Positions 26,479 to 33,887 of a stretch of DNA of 64,000 bases are shown here, in pieces. The position numbers and the translations under genes are program-made. Below the pieces are notes generated by a model. The model was given only the letters and a program-made list of their open reading frames with translations. It made no database searches and was not told where the DNA came from. The stretch's first letter is position 1, and each line of letters begins with the position of its first letter. Source of the DNA: Paenibacillus turpanensis (GTDB lineage: Bacteria; Bacillota; Bacilli; Paenibacillales; YIM-B00363); the NCBI RefSeq assembly GCF_011421635.1, contig NZ_WTLI01000006.1, forward strand, positions 129,328-193,327, in the 5' to 3' direction.

Positions 26479-27327
26479 TTGGAAATCAGTGCTGAACTGA
26501 GAGAGAAAGATCGTAAATTTGGCGAAATCCTCAAGGGAATGGGACGCATTATGGTTGCATTTTCCGGAGGTGTAGATAGCACATTTGTTTTAAAACGGGC
26601 ATTGCAGGAGCTGGGAGACGACGTGCTTGCCGTAACTGCGGCATCGGAAACCTTCCCTACGCGCGAGTTTGACGCGGCCGTATCTCTTGCCGAGGGCATG
26701 GGCGCCAAACTCATGAAAACCGAGGTCAGCGAGCTTACGAATGCGAATTTCGTGGCAAACAACCCGGATCGCTGCTATCACTGCAAAACAGGCTTGTACG
26801 AGCACTTGAAGCAGATTGCGAAGGATCACGGGTATCCGTATATTGTCGACGGCTCCAACGTCGACGATCTCGGCGATTACCGTCCGGGCCTGCAGGCCAA
26901 AACAGAACAAGGCGTACGTAGTCCGCTTCAGGAGGCAGGCTTCACTAAGGACGACATCCGCGCCCTGTCGAAGGAGCTTGGACTGGCTACCTGGAATAAG
27001 CCCTCCTTCGCCTGTCTTTCGTCACGGATTCCTTACGGAACGCGCATCGAAAAGCATAAGATCGATCAGCTTGATTTGGCTGAGGCATATTTAATGGATC
27101 TCGGTTTTTACCAGGTTCGCGTCCGCCACCATGACAAAATGGCCCGCATTGAGGTTATGCCCAACGAAATTCAGAAAGTCGTCGATAACCGTGAAGCAAT
27201 TTATGCCAAATTTGCCGAGCTTGGCTTTACATACGTCACGCTCGACCTGCAAGGATACCGCACCGGCAGCATGAACGAAACGCTGGATATCGTAAAAGCG
27301 GCGCGTGAAAAGAAGGTAACCATATGA
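26479..27327 (+). CDS. larE: LarE, sulfur transferase of nickel-pincer cofactor synthesis
   Basis: Transfers sulfur to the pyridinium dicarboxylate mononucleotide intermediate of the nickel-pincer nucleotide cofactor used by lactate racemase LarA and relatives. It has 282 residues. The PP-loop ATP site is FSGGVDST (residues 28-35). Cys179 in [14 protein letters not shown] corresponds to the sacrificial Cys176 of the L. plantarum enzyme; CYHC at 99-102 is an additional pair. The TTG start at 26479 has AAGGAGGGG upstream. It is coupled to larB by an ATGA overlap. Confidence 0.9.
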   Translation: MEISAELREKDRKFGEILKGMGRIMVAFSGGVDSTFVLKRALQELGDDVLAVTAASETFPTREFDAAVSLAEGMGAKLMKTEVSELTNANFVANNPDRCYHCKTGLYEHLKQIAKDHGYPYIVDGSNVDDLGDYRPGLQAKTEQGVRSPLQEAGFTKDDIRALSKELGLATWNKPSFACLSSRIPYGTRIEKHKIDQLDLAEAYLMDLGFYQVRVRHHDKMARIEVMPNEIQKVVDNREAIYAKFAELGFTYVTLDLQGYRTGSMNETLDIVKAAREKKVTI

Positions 27328-28124
27328 GCATAGGTGATAACGGCCTTTCCCTTACGGAGCTGCTGGAGAAGGTGCGCAGCGGCGAGCTGGCGCCGGCCGA
27401 GGCGAAGAAGCAGCTGGAGCATTCTGCGGCTGCGGCATACGGGTTGTTGGGCGAATCCGCGGAACTGGGATTCGCAACGCTGGATCTAAGCCGGGAAAAG
27501 CGTACCGGCTTTCCTGAAGTGATTTACGGCGAAGGAAAAACCGCCGAGCACATTCTCGCGATTTTCCGCCGATTTGCGGAGAGCGCAGACCGGGTGCTGG
27601 CGACTCGCGTTAGCCCCGAGAAGGCGGCGCTGGTCACGGCGGCCGTGCCCGGCTCGGTGTACCATGAGACGGCCCGGGCCATCACTTGGTTCCGCAAGCC
27701 GACCTCTACGGACGGCGGTCATTACGTCGCTGTCGTCTGCGCAGGCACATCGGATTTGCCGGTCGCCGAGGAAGCGGCGGTTACGCTGGAAGCGATGGGC
27801 TGCCGCGCCGAGCGCATATACGATGTCGGCGTCGCCGGCATCCATCGTTTGTTTGCGAAGCTGGAGCCGATCCGCCAGGCGAGCGTCGTCATTGTCGTCG
27901 CCGGCATGGAAGGCGCACTGGCCAGCGTAATAGGCGGACTTATTTCGCGGCCGCTGATTGCCGTGCCGACGAGCATCGGCTACGGGGCCAGCTTCAACGG
28001 CTTGTCCGCCCTGCTCACCATGCTGAATTCATGCGCACCTGGCGTCAATGTGGTGAACATTGACAACGGTTTTGGAGCGGCCTACAGCGCCGCTGTCATA
28101 TTGAAAACAATAGAGAAGAGGTAA
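27324..28124 (+). CDS. larB: LarB, pyridinium biscarboxylate synthase
   Basis: Carboxylates and hydrolyses nicotinic acid adenine dinucleotide to start nickel-pincer cofactor synthesis. It has 266 residues; the C-terminal half resembles PurE (AIR carboxylase), seen here as [23 protein letters not shown] and [17 protein letters not shown]. It sits between larE (4-base overlap) and larC (6-base gap), so all three form one operon. No larA homologue is in the window. Confidence 0.9.
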   Translation: MSIGDNGLSLTELLEKVRSGELAPAEAKKQLEHSAAAAYGLLGESAELGFATLDLSREKRTGFPEVIYGEGKTAEHILAIFRRFAESADRVLATRVSPEKAALVTAAVPGSVYHETARAITWFRKPTSTDGGHYVAVVCAGTSDLPVAEEAAVTLEAMGCRAERIYDVGVAGIHRLFAKLEPIRQASVVIVVAGMEGALASVIGGLISRPLIAVPTSIGYGASFNGLSALLTMLNSCAPGVNVVNIDNGFGAAYSAAVILKTIEKR

Positions 28125-28130
28125 AGCGAC

Positions 28131-29207
28131 GTGCGCGTACTTTATTTGGACTGTTTTTCCGGCATGAGCGGAGATATGACGCTTGCTGCACTGGTCGACG
28201 CAGGCGCGGATCAATCGTATATTGAATCGGAGCTTACGAAGATTAAGCTGGAGCCCTATGAGCTTGCATGGAAGCGCGTGGTGAAGAAAGGGGTATCGGC
28301 GCTGAAGCTGGACGTCAATCTTCATCCCGACCATCCGCCTCACCACCACCGCCATTACTCCGAAATTGTAAAGGTGATAAACGGCGCCGGTTTTAATGAA
28401 CGCGTCACTGCGTTAAGCCTATCGATGTTCAAGCATATCGGCGAGGCCGAGGCGAAAATTCACGACATCCCGGTGGAAAAGGTGCATTTTCACGAGGTGG
28501 GTGCGATTGATTCCATCGTTGACATCGTGGGGATTGCGCTGGCCATAGATTCGCTCGAAATCGAGCGTATCGTAAGCGCTTATGTACCGCTGGGTTCCGG
28601 GTTTGTAAAATGCGATCACGGCATGTACCCGGTCCCTGCCCCTGCCACACTGGAAATGATGAAAGGCTTACCGATTGCACCGAGCAAGCATGCCGTTGAG
28701 CTGACGACGCCAACCGGTGCAGCCGTTGCAGCCGGCATCGTAGACGAGTTCAGCCGCGGCCTTCCGGCGATGAAGATTGAAGCGATCGGTTACGGCGCCG
28801 GCACACGCGACCTGCCGGATCAGCCCAATGTGCTGCGCGTTGTGATAGGCACGGTCTACGATGAAGCGAGACTGTGGCAAACGCAAGTACATTTGGCGCA
28901 TAACCACGAGCACTCGCATGAGCACTCGCACAGCCATGGGCATGAGCATTCTCATGGGCATTCCCACAGCCACGAGCATGAGCACTCTCACGGTCATTCC
29001 CACAGCCATGGGCATGAGCACTCTCATGAGCATTCCCACAGCCATGGGCATGATCACTCTCATGAACATTCCCACAGTCATGGGCATGACCACTCTCATG
29101 GGCATCAGCCAGCTAGCGGGAAACGTGAAAAGCATTCCTCCACCAACCATACAGCGCATGATGAAGATACGGGCATGTTGGATCGAGCGAACCCGACCAA
29201 TCATTAG
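28131..29207 (+). CDS. larC: LarC N-terminal half (LarC1) with a histidine-rich tail
   Basis: LarC inserts nickel into the pincer cofactor in a CTP-dependent reaction. This 358-residue ORF holds only the N-terminal domain: MRVLYLDCFSGMSGDMTLAAL at the start, HFHEVGAIDSIVDIVGIA near residue 120, and ATLEMMKGLPI near residue 170. It ends at the usual linker (LPDQPNVLRVVIG). Instead of the CTP-binding C-terminal domain there is a region (residues 259-325) with His at every second position, then a short charged end. The missing domain is encoded on the opposite strand at 29273-29761. The GTG start has AGAGGT upstream. Confidence 0.88.
   Translation: MRVLYLDCFSGMSGDMTLAALVDAGADQSYIESELTKIKLEPYELAWKRVVKKGVSALKLDVNLHPDHPPHHHRHYSEIVKVINGAGFNERVTALSLSMFKHIGEAEAKIHDIPVEKVHFHEVGAIDSIVDIVGIALAIDSLEIERIVSAYVPLGSGFVKCDHGMYPVPAPATLEMMKGLPIAPSKHAVELTTPTGAAVAAGIVDEFSRGLPAMKIEAIGYGAGTRDLPDQPNVLRVVIGTVYDEARLWQTQVHLAHNHEHSHEHSHSHGHEHSHGHSHSHEHEHSHGHSHSHGHEHSHEHSHSHGHDHSHEHSHSHGHDHSHGHQPASGKREKHSSTNHTAHDEDTGMLDRANPTNH
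28905..29106 (+). repeat. 36-bp tandem repeat coding for alternating histidines
   Basis: About five and a half copies of a 36-base unit inside larC. Each copy encodes a 12-residue block of the form HEHSHEHSHSHG, varying at E/D and E/G positions. About 34 histidines result. His-rich stretches occur in nickel chaperones such as HypB and UreE and are taken there as nickel stores. Confidence 0.9.
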
Positions 29208-29234
29208 CACCGCTGCTTCTTCGATAGATAATAA

Positions 29235-29274
29235 ATATCCCCGAGCTCCTGTCAAAGGAGCCGGGGATATTTTT
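29235..29274. terminator. bidirectional terminator between the two larC halves
   Basis: Stem ATATCCCC..CTCCT / AGGAG..GGGGATAT with a 5-base loop and a small internal loop, flanked by T-runs on each strand. It separates the convergent larC halves, so neither can be read through into the other. Confidence 0.85.
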
Positions 29275-29761
29275 ATGTATTCTGTTGAAAGAATGCGGCC
29301 CGAACCACATCATAAACCTGCTTAAGCGGTACACCGTTAGCCTTTGCCGCTTTTTCACACTCGCTAAACTCCGGGGCGAATTGAACCATCTCCCCTTTGT
29401 GATACCCGGCCTTCACCGTAATGGCTCCCCACGGCGTATCCACAGGGATAAATTCCCGTCCCAGCCGGTGACAAGAAGCCTCCATATAACGGATGCCTAG
29501 TGTCGTTGTCTCTTTAAATATGATCGTCTCCAAGTCGTTCAGGCGGCTGCGATCACAAAGCACAGAAAGCATAAACCCGGGCCTGCCCTTTTTCATCACG
29601 ATCGGTGTCCAAAACACATCGTTTGCGCCTGCATCAAACAACAAATCCGCAACATGTGAACAAAGCTCCGGATTCATATCATCCAAATTCGCTTGGACCA
29701 TCAGCATGCTTTCATCCACATGCTCTTCCCTATGCTGAAACCCTTGTCCCAATCCGTACAC
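29273..29761 (-). CDS. larC: LarC C-terminal half (LarC2), CTP-binding domain, inverted
   Basis: A 162-residue ORF matching the C-terminal domain of LarC: ANLDDMNPELCSHVADLLF, MKKGRPGFMLSVLC, and the closing VPLKQVYDVVRAAF. The first residues (GFQHREEHVDES) are those that would follow the linker in a full-length LarC. In L. plantarum the two halves are joined by a ribosomal frameshift; here that is impossible because this half is on the other strand. The start is GTG 29761; TTG 29752, with AGGGGTG 8 bases upstream, is an equally good start. It would have to act as a separate subunit. Confidence 0.85.
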   Translation of the reverse strand: MYGLGQGFQHREEHVDESMLMVQANLDDMNPELCSHVADLLFDAGANDVFWTPIVMKKGRPGFMLSVLCDRSRLNDLETIIFKETTTLGIRYMEASCHRLGREFIPVDTPWGAITVKAGYHKGEMVQFAPEFSECEKAAKANGVPLKQVYDVVRAAFFQQNT

Positions 29762-29874
29762 CCCTGTTCCAAATCATTCCCTTCATTATACCACTTGCCC
29801 TTATTCGGCCAAAGCATAAAAGGCCGTGTACTTGCGCAAGTTAGTAGCGAACAACGCAGCAGGGGGATTTGCTT

Positions 29875-30918
29875 ATGAAACGATGCAAAAAGCTCATCGG
29901 CTTACTGCTTATTGCCAGCATGTCCGTCTCTCCGTTCTCCGGCTTGCAAGCGATGGCCAAAGCTGAGAAAAGCAGTACTGCTCCGAGCATTCAAGAACAG
30001 TTTGCGGAACGCAGGACGCTCTATGACAACATGTCAACCCTAACCGGCATCCCGTGGTACGTTTTGGCTGCCGTTGATCAATACGAACGGACGATCAGCA
30101 TTGCAAATCCGAAAAAACGTCCGCTTCGAGACGGATTAATCAGTATTCACATTCCGAACAATAAGTGGGCCGGCGAGCTCAATCCCGATGAAATCGATAC
30201 GGAGCCGAAAAGCATCGCCTTCTTTGACGGCTTCGGCAAAGACGGAAACGGGGATGGCAAAGCCGACCCGAAAGATGATACGGACTTGTTGTACAGTATG
30301 GCAAGCTATTTGCAGGAATACGGTACGGCTCCCGATGATACAAACATTGCCCTATGGGAGTTTTATAAAAACGCCCGAAGCGTCGAGCGTATCGAGCAAT
30401 TTGCCAGACTATACTCTCATTTCAACACCCTTGACCTGCATAAGCATACCTTTGTCATGCCGCTAAGGGCGGATTATTCCTATCGCAGCACTTGGGGGGC
30501 AGCGCGCAGCTACGGAGGCTATCGCATCCATGAAGGCACCGACCTTTTTGCCTCCTACGGTGTACCCGTCCGAAGTGTGTGCTACGGAATTATCGAGGTT
30601 ATGGGCTGGAACCGTTATGGCGGCTGGCGGGTCGGCATTCGTGACTTGAATAACGTTTACCATTATTACGCGCATCTCTCCGGCTTCAACAAGAAAGAAG
30701 TAAAAGAGGGCGACATCGTTGTCCCCGGGCAGGTGATCGGTTGGGTCGGCAGCTCGGGGTACGGCAAACCGGGCACCTCCGGAAAATTCCCTCCGCATCT
30801 GCATTACGGATTGTACCGGGACAACGGGTTTACGGAATGGTCCTTCGATCCGTATCCTTATCTCCGCCGCTGGGAGCGTGAAGAACGCATTTCTCTTTCC
30901 AAGAAGAAGAAAAAGTAA
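29875..30918 (+). CDS. yunA: M23-family metallopeptidase YunA
   Basis: A secreted zinc endopeptidase-like protein, 347 residues. A signal peptide (basic MKRCKK, hydrophobic core to about residue 22, cleavage near AMAKA) is followed by a helical region and a LytM domain. Zinc ligands are expected from RIHEGTDLFA (H and D) and HLHYGLY (HxH). Homologues cleave peptidoglycan cross-bridges, and YunA/SpoIIQ-type members work in sporulation. ATG 29875 has AGGGGG 8 bases upstream. Its stop is directly adjacent to that of yunB, the same pairing as in B. subtilis. Confidence 0.82.
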   Translation: MKRCKKLIGLLLIASMSVSPFSGLQAMAKAEKSSTAPSIQEQFAERRTLYDNMSTLTGIPWYVLAAVDQYERTISIANPKKRPLRDGLISIHIPNNKWAGELNPDEIDTEPKSIAFFDGFGKDGNGDGKADPKDDTDLLYSMASYLQEYGTAPDDTNIALWEFYKNARSVERIEQFARLYSHFNTLDLHKHTFVMPLRADYSYRSTWGAARSYGGYRIHEGTDLFASYGVPVRSVCYGIIEVMGWNRYGGWRVGIRDLNNVYHYYAHLSGFNKKEVKEGDIVVPGQVIGWVGSSGYGKPGTSGKFPPHLHYGLYRDNGFTEWSFDPYPYLRRWEREERISLSKKKKK

Positions 30919-31767
30919 CTATTTCGTAATCGTCAAAGCCGGCCCCATGGTCGGCTCTACTTGTTGTTCCTCGGGTTTAGATGTCACATTATCCGGCAGT
31001 GAAATGGTTGGCGGAAGAGTGCCCGATTCGGAAAAATCGCCAAGCGGCTTCCCTTTATTGTCAAAATAATACATCGGGACATCACCTTTCACCAGCAGAT
31101 ATGAAATCGGAACTTCCGTGCTGACAACCTCCGGCTTCGTATCAAACGGAATAATGATCATCACCTCAGCAATAATTCGGATATAAACTTCAACGAGCAG
31201 CATGTTAATTCCCGCATCGCGTTGGCGTGTGTTTAAATCTACTTTAACCGCTCCCTCCGGAACAAAACGAATGGGCACTTCTGGACCGAAGGAAGATAAG
31301 ATTGCACTATCAAACGCCTGGCCAATCGGGATCGATTCGGGAATTTCTTGAATTTCCTTAAGCTTTGCGTCGACAATACCGACAGCCTCGGAAGCAATCC
31401 GCGAATGCTCCAAATAATTCAGCATAAAGCCTGTTATTTTCCCGTTGTTATCCATTTTCCAGTCGATGAGCCGTTCGAAATTGGTACCCTGCGATATTTT
31501 TTCCGTCATCGCTTTATTAATCGCATCGGTCGCAACCTGCTTGATTCGAATCTGCGCAATGCTCATTAATGGCTCGCGTAAATTTTTTTCCACAAATAAG
31601 AAGGTTTGCACTGTCAAAACGAACATGATTACAAGAACAAGAAAGACAGCATTCCTGCGTTTGCCTTTCTTGCCCGGATTGCGGCTTTTCCAATGGTTAT
31701 TCCATTGAGCCCCCGTTTGAGTTTTCCACGGGCTTCTCCAGCGGCTCCCCCAACGTCTTCGCCTCAC
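30919..31767 (-). CDS. yunB: sporulation protein YunB
   Basis: A 282-residue membrane-anchored protein, a sigma-E-dependent sporulation gene in B. subtilis. An Arg/Trp-rich, basic N-terminus of about 38 residues precedes one transmembrane helix (AVFLVLVIMFVLTVQTFLFV). The extracytoplasmic part includes the family block ARIRIKQ-like IAQIRIKQVATDAINKAM and a region with DFRTRQRDAG-like DLNTRQRDAGINML. A Pro/Glu-rich tail closes it. The GTG start at 31767 has AAGGAGGGAG upstream. Confidence 0.85.
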   Translation of the reverse strand: MRRRRWGSRWRSPWKTQTGAQWNNHWKSRNPGKKGKRRNAVFLVLVIMFVLTVQTFLFVEKNLREPLMSIAQIRIKQVATDAINKAMTEKISQGTNFERLIDWKMDNNGKITGFMLNYLEHSRIASEAVGIVDAKLKEIQEIPESIPIGQAFDSAILSSFGPEVPIRFVPEGAVKVDLNTRQRDAGINMLLVEVYIRIIAEVMIIIPFDTKPEVVSTEVPISYLLVKGDVPMYYFDNKGKPLGDFSESGTLPPTISLPDNVTSKPEEQQVEPTMGPALTITK

Positions 31768-31824
31768 CGGACTCCCTCCTTGTCATCCATGGTCTACCAG
31801 CATGTATATGCCTTTTTGGGACAA

Positions 31825-31847
31825 AAAAGAAGGAGCCTTACGGCTCC
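31825..31847 (-). terminator. terminator after the HD-GYP gene
   Basis: Stem GGAGCC / GGCTCC with a 4-base loop, followed on the minus strand by TTCTTTTTT. It lies just after the HD-GYP stop. Confidence 0.8.
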
Positions 31848-31862
31848 AGCTTGGGTGGTCGT

Positions 31863-32837
31863 TTAATTACTTCCGGCAATCATCAGCGTAGGGTTATCCG
31901 CCAAAGAAATTTCTTTTCCGCTCGAAATGAACCTGACCACGGGTCTTTGCATATGGCTCGTAATTTTCGTTACAATCGCCTCTTCCCCGTTCTGCATCAT
32001 AATTTTCGTACCTGGCGGGTAGGACGGAATTGCCCGAACAAAAGCTTGAACAATTTCGGTACTGTATTTCATGCTGCTTAATGCCATAATGCGCTCCATC
32101 GCTTCATGCGGAGGCACATCTTCATCCGTGACCATATTTTCAAAACGGTTGCAAATCCCGACAATTTGGGCGTAATCGTGAAGCGTCTGCCCTGCAATTG
32201 CCCGCGGATAACCGGATCCGTCCAGCATTTCATGATGCTGGAAAGCGACGTGCGCGGCAAGCAGACTAAATTCGCGGATGCCGCGAATGACGTTGAAGCC
32301 CGCTTCCGGATGGTCCTTTTCATGTGCGGCTGCTGCCTTGCCAATATCATGAAGGAGTGCCCCAACGGCCAAATCGCGAAGCATGAGCTCGTTATATCCA
32401 AGTGCCTTTCCTACCTGCAGTGCCATTAAGGCAACGTTAACGGGGTGCGCATAAGGCTTCACTTCATCGGCCGCTGTTTTGCTTGGCACCGGTATAACGA
32501 CAGGACGGCTGTTAATTTCAACGATCAGCCGGCCAGCGCCCATGAGTACCGGTTTCGTCGGAAACGGCTTTTTCATTCGGACCGCTTCATACGCCTGTTG
32601 TACATTATCCACAACGTCCATCCAAGTAGGCATGTCCATCAGCTCTTCCAACGTAATCCCTTTGGATTCGGCATCTTCAATGATCAGCTGCTTGATGCCG
32701 AGCTGGATAAGCTTTTCCAGGTATTTGGGATGAATCGTCGTATTAGCGCCAAGCAGCATTCTGCGTTTATTGTCATAAACCGGTTTGGCGAGCACCATCG
32801 TTCGTTCATCGTATTGTGTAATAGGGATAAATCTCAT
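31863..32837 (-). CDS. HD-GYP domain protein, likely c-di-GMP phosphodiesterase
   Basis: A 324-residue cytoplasmic protein. The N-terminal 120 residues are a separate domain. The HD-GYP domain follows, with His131, the HD pair His163-Asp164 in LLHDIGK, His201-His202, and the signature DGSGYP at 206-211. HD-GYP enzymes break c-di-GMP down to pGpG or GMP. The C-terminal 60 residues form a small beta domain (GEEAIVTKITSHMQRPVVRFIS). Its leader carries a c-di-GMP-I riboswitch, so the ligand would control its own degradation. ATG 32837 has AAGGAAGTG upstream. Confidence 0.85.
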   Translation of the reverse strand: MRFIPITQYDERTMVLAKPVYDNKRRMLLGANTTIHPKYLEKLIQLGIKQLIIEDAESKGITLEELMDMPTWMDVVDNVQQAYEAVRMKKPFPTKPVLMGAGRLIVEINSRPVVIPVPSKTAADEVKPYAHPVNVALMALQVGKALGYNELMLRDLAVGALLHDIGKAAAAHEKDHPEAGFNVIRGIREFSLLAAHVAFQHHEMLDGSGYPRAIAGQTLHDYAQIVGICNRFENMVTDEDVPPHEAMERIMALSSMKYSTEIVQAFVRAIPSYPPGTKIMMQNGEEAIVTKITSHMQRPVVRFISSGKEISLADNPTLMIAGSN

Positions 32838-32894
32838 GTCGTCACTTCCTTAACAAAATATCAGTTTAGCGGGCATCGACATTGGGACATGACA

Positions 32895-32930
32895 AAATAA
32901 AAACTACCCACGTAAAAATAGGGGGTAGTT
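32895..32930 (-). terminator. riboswitch-controlled terminator of the HD-GYP gene
   Basis: Stem AACTACCC / GGGTAGTT with a 13-base loop, followed on the minus strand by TTTATTTT. It lies between the riboswitch aptamer and the start codon, as expected for transcriptional control. Confidence 0.75.
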
Positions 32931-32945
32931 AAACAAACCCTGTTC

Positions 32946-33035
32946 CCCGTTGGCAACCCGGCTATCTTAGCTTTCGCGTTAGACCCGTAGCTTTGCGTCC
33001 TTATCTTTCAATAAGTTTGCCCTGGACAATGGTGG
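32946..33035 (-). promoter_or_regulatory. cyclic di-GMP-I riboswitch (GEMM-I)
   Basis: The minus strand carries the hallmark AGGGCAAAC, a GAAA-tetraloop hairpin (CTTAT-TGAAAG-ATAAG), then GGACGCAAAGC, and after the second hairpin CCGGGTTGCC. These match the conserved core of the Vc2-type aptamer, with the AGGGCA segment identical to it, which favours c-di-GMP over the cAMP-GMP variant. A terminator follows downstream. The regulated gene is the HD-GYP protein. Whether ligand turns expression on or off depends on pairing I did not fold. Confidence 0.9.
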
Positions 33036-33173
33036 TCCATGATAAATTATTTAGTTGTTTCGTCTTGCTATATTGTAATCTTTACATCTAGATCAAGAAT
33101 AGCACAGCCTATCAAAAGATGTAAATATAAATCGAAAAATGTCGAATTCCAATTTTCACCTGAGTCCAAAGCT

Positions 33174-33500
33174 CTAGAACCATAGAAATGGCAGCAGAAA
33201 TAATAAGGAGATCAGCACAATATCCCACGCTACTCCAAAACCGCACCCTGAATAACCTCCATAACCGAAGGCTGATGATTTAGGACCGGACATTTTGCGC
33301 TCAAGCTGTCTTTTCGCCTGATACGCGCTTGTCGACAAAGTCCCTATTCCATAGGCAGAATTCGAAAAATAAAGCTTACCGTCGCGGACTCCATCTACGT
33401 AACCAAACACATGCGTACCGTCTTTCATCACGGCGCATACCGGCTTACCTGCGTGTGGACGGATCGACTTCTCGTTGATCGGGCTAATCAGCTGAATCAA
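33174..33500 (-). CDS. hypothetical protein, small beta domain plus C-terminal membrane helix
   Basis: Family not recognised. A 108-residue protein. The first 60 residues contain a stretch like a small beta-barrel (VCAVMKDGTHVFGYVDGVRDGKLYFS). A basic linker follows, then a Gly/Tyr-rich turn (FGYGGYSGCGFG) and a C-terminal hydrophobic helix ending LPFLWF. The Gly/Tyr plus hydrophobic end resembles small spore and YjcZ-like proteins, but this is only a resemblance. The TTG start at 33500 has GGAGGTG upstream and overlaps the stop of the small ORF before it. Confidence 0.55.
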   Translation of the reverse strand: MIQLISPINEKSIRPHAGKPVCAVMKDGTHVFGYVDGVRDGKLYFSNSAYGIGTLSTSAYQAKRQLERKMSGPKSSAFGYGGYSGCGFGVAWDIVLISLLFLLPFLWF

Positions 33501-33625
33501 AATTGCACCTCCGCCAATTTCTGTAAAACAACACCGTACAGCTTATGGCGGTTACCGAATTGACGGGTGTGCATGTACCCCTGCACGGATGCCAGTTTTG
33601 AAGCAATGGAATGGATCGGGTGCAT
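33497..33625 (-). CDS. small coupled ORF, 42 residues
   Basis: An open frame (MHPIHSIASKLASVQGYM..., ending AEVQF) with AGGAG and AGGATAAA before its ATG. Its TGA overlaps the TTG start of the next gene (TTGA), and its last codons contain that gene's GGAGGTG site. This is typical coupling and makes translation likely. It has no signal peptide or membrane helix, and no family is recognised. Confidence 0.5.
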   Translation of the reverse strand: MHPIHSIASKLASVQGYMHTRQFGNRHKLYGVVLQKLAEVQF

Positions 33626-33821
33626 TTTATCCTATCTCCTGCTTGCTTCCGGAAATCTCATTTAGCAGCCTGAAAACTTGTGAAGCTTGAATCCCTCGCA
33701 AATAAGAAAAACTTCTATCGAAGTCCTTTCAAAGAAGCGGGTACGTCATTAAGCGGTAGTTTTCCTTGGTATAGAATTTACTCGTTCCGACCTTAGCGAA
33801 ACTTATAAATTCAATAACGTT

Positions 33822-33853
33822 AAAAAAAGGCGGCCAGATTGCTCTGAACCACC
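33822..33853 (-). terminator. candidate terminator after the P-type ATPase gene
   Basis: On the minus strand GGTGGTTCAGA / TCTGGCCGCC forms an imperfect G-U-containing stem followed by TTTTTTT. The 34-base spacing from the ATPase stop fits. The rest of 33626-33821 shows nothing I can name. Confidence 0.6.
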
Positions 33854-33887
33854 TCTTATAGAGATTTATTTCCACATGAAATGTTAT

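Noticed and set aside
28668-29255. Minus-strand ORF with Met-rich repeats opposite larC
   Set aside because: It is the mirror of the His-codon repeat and has no family likeness. larC1 explains the region.
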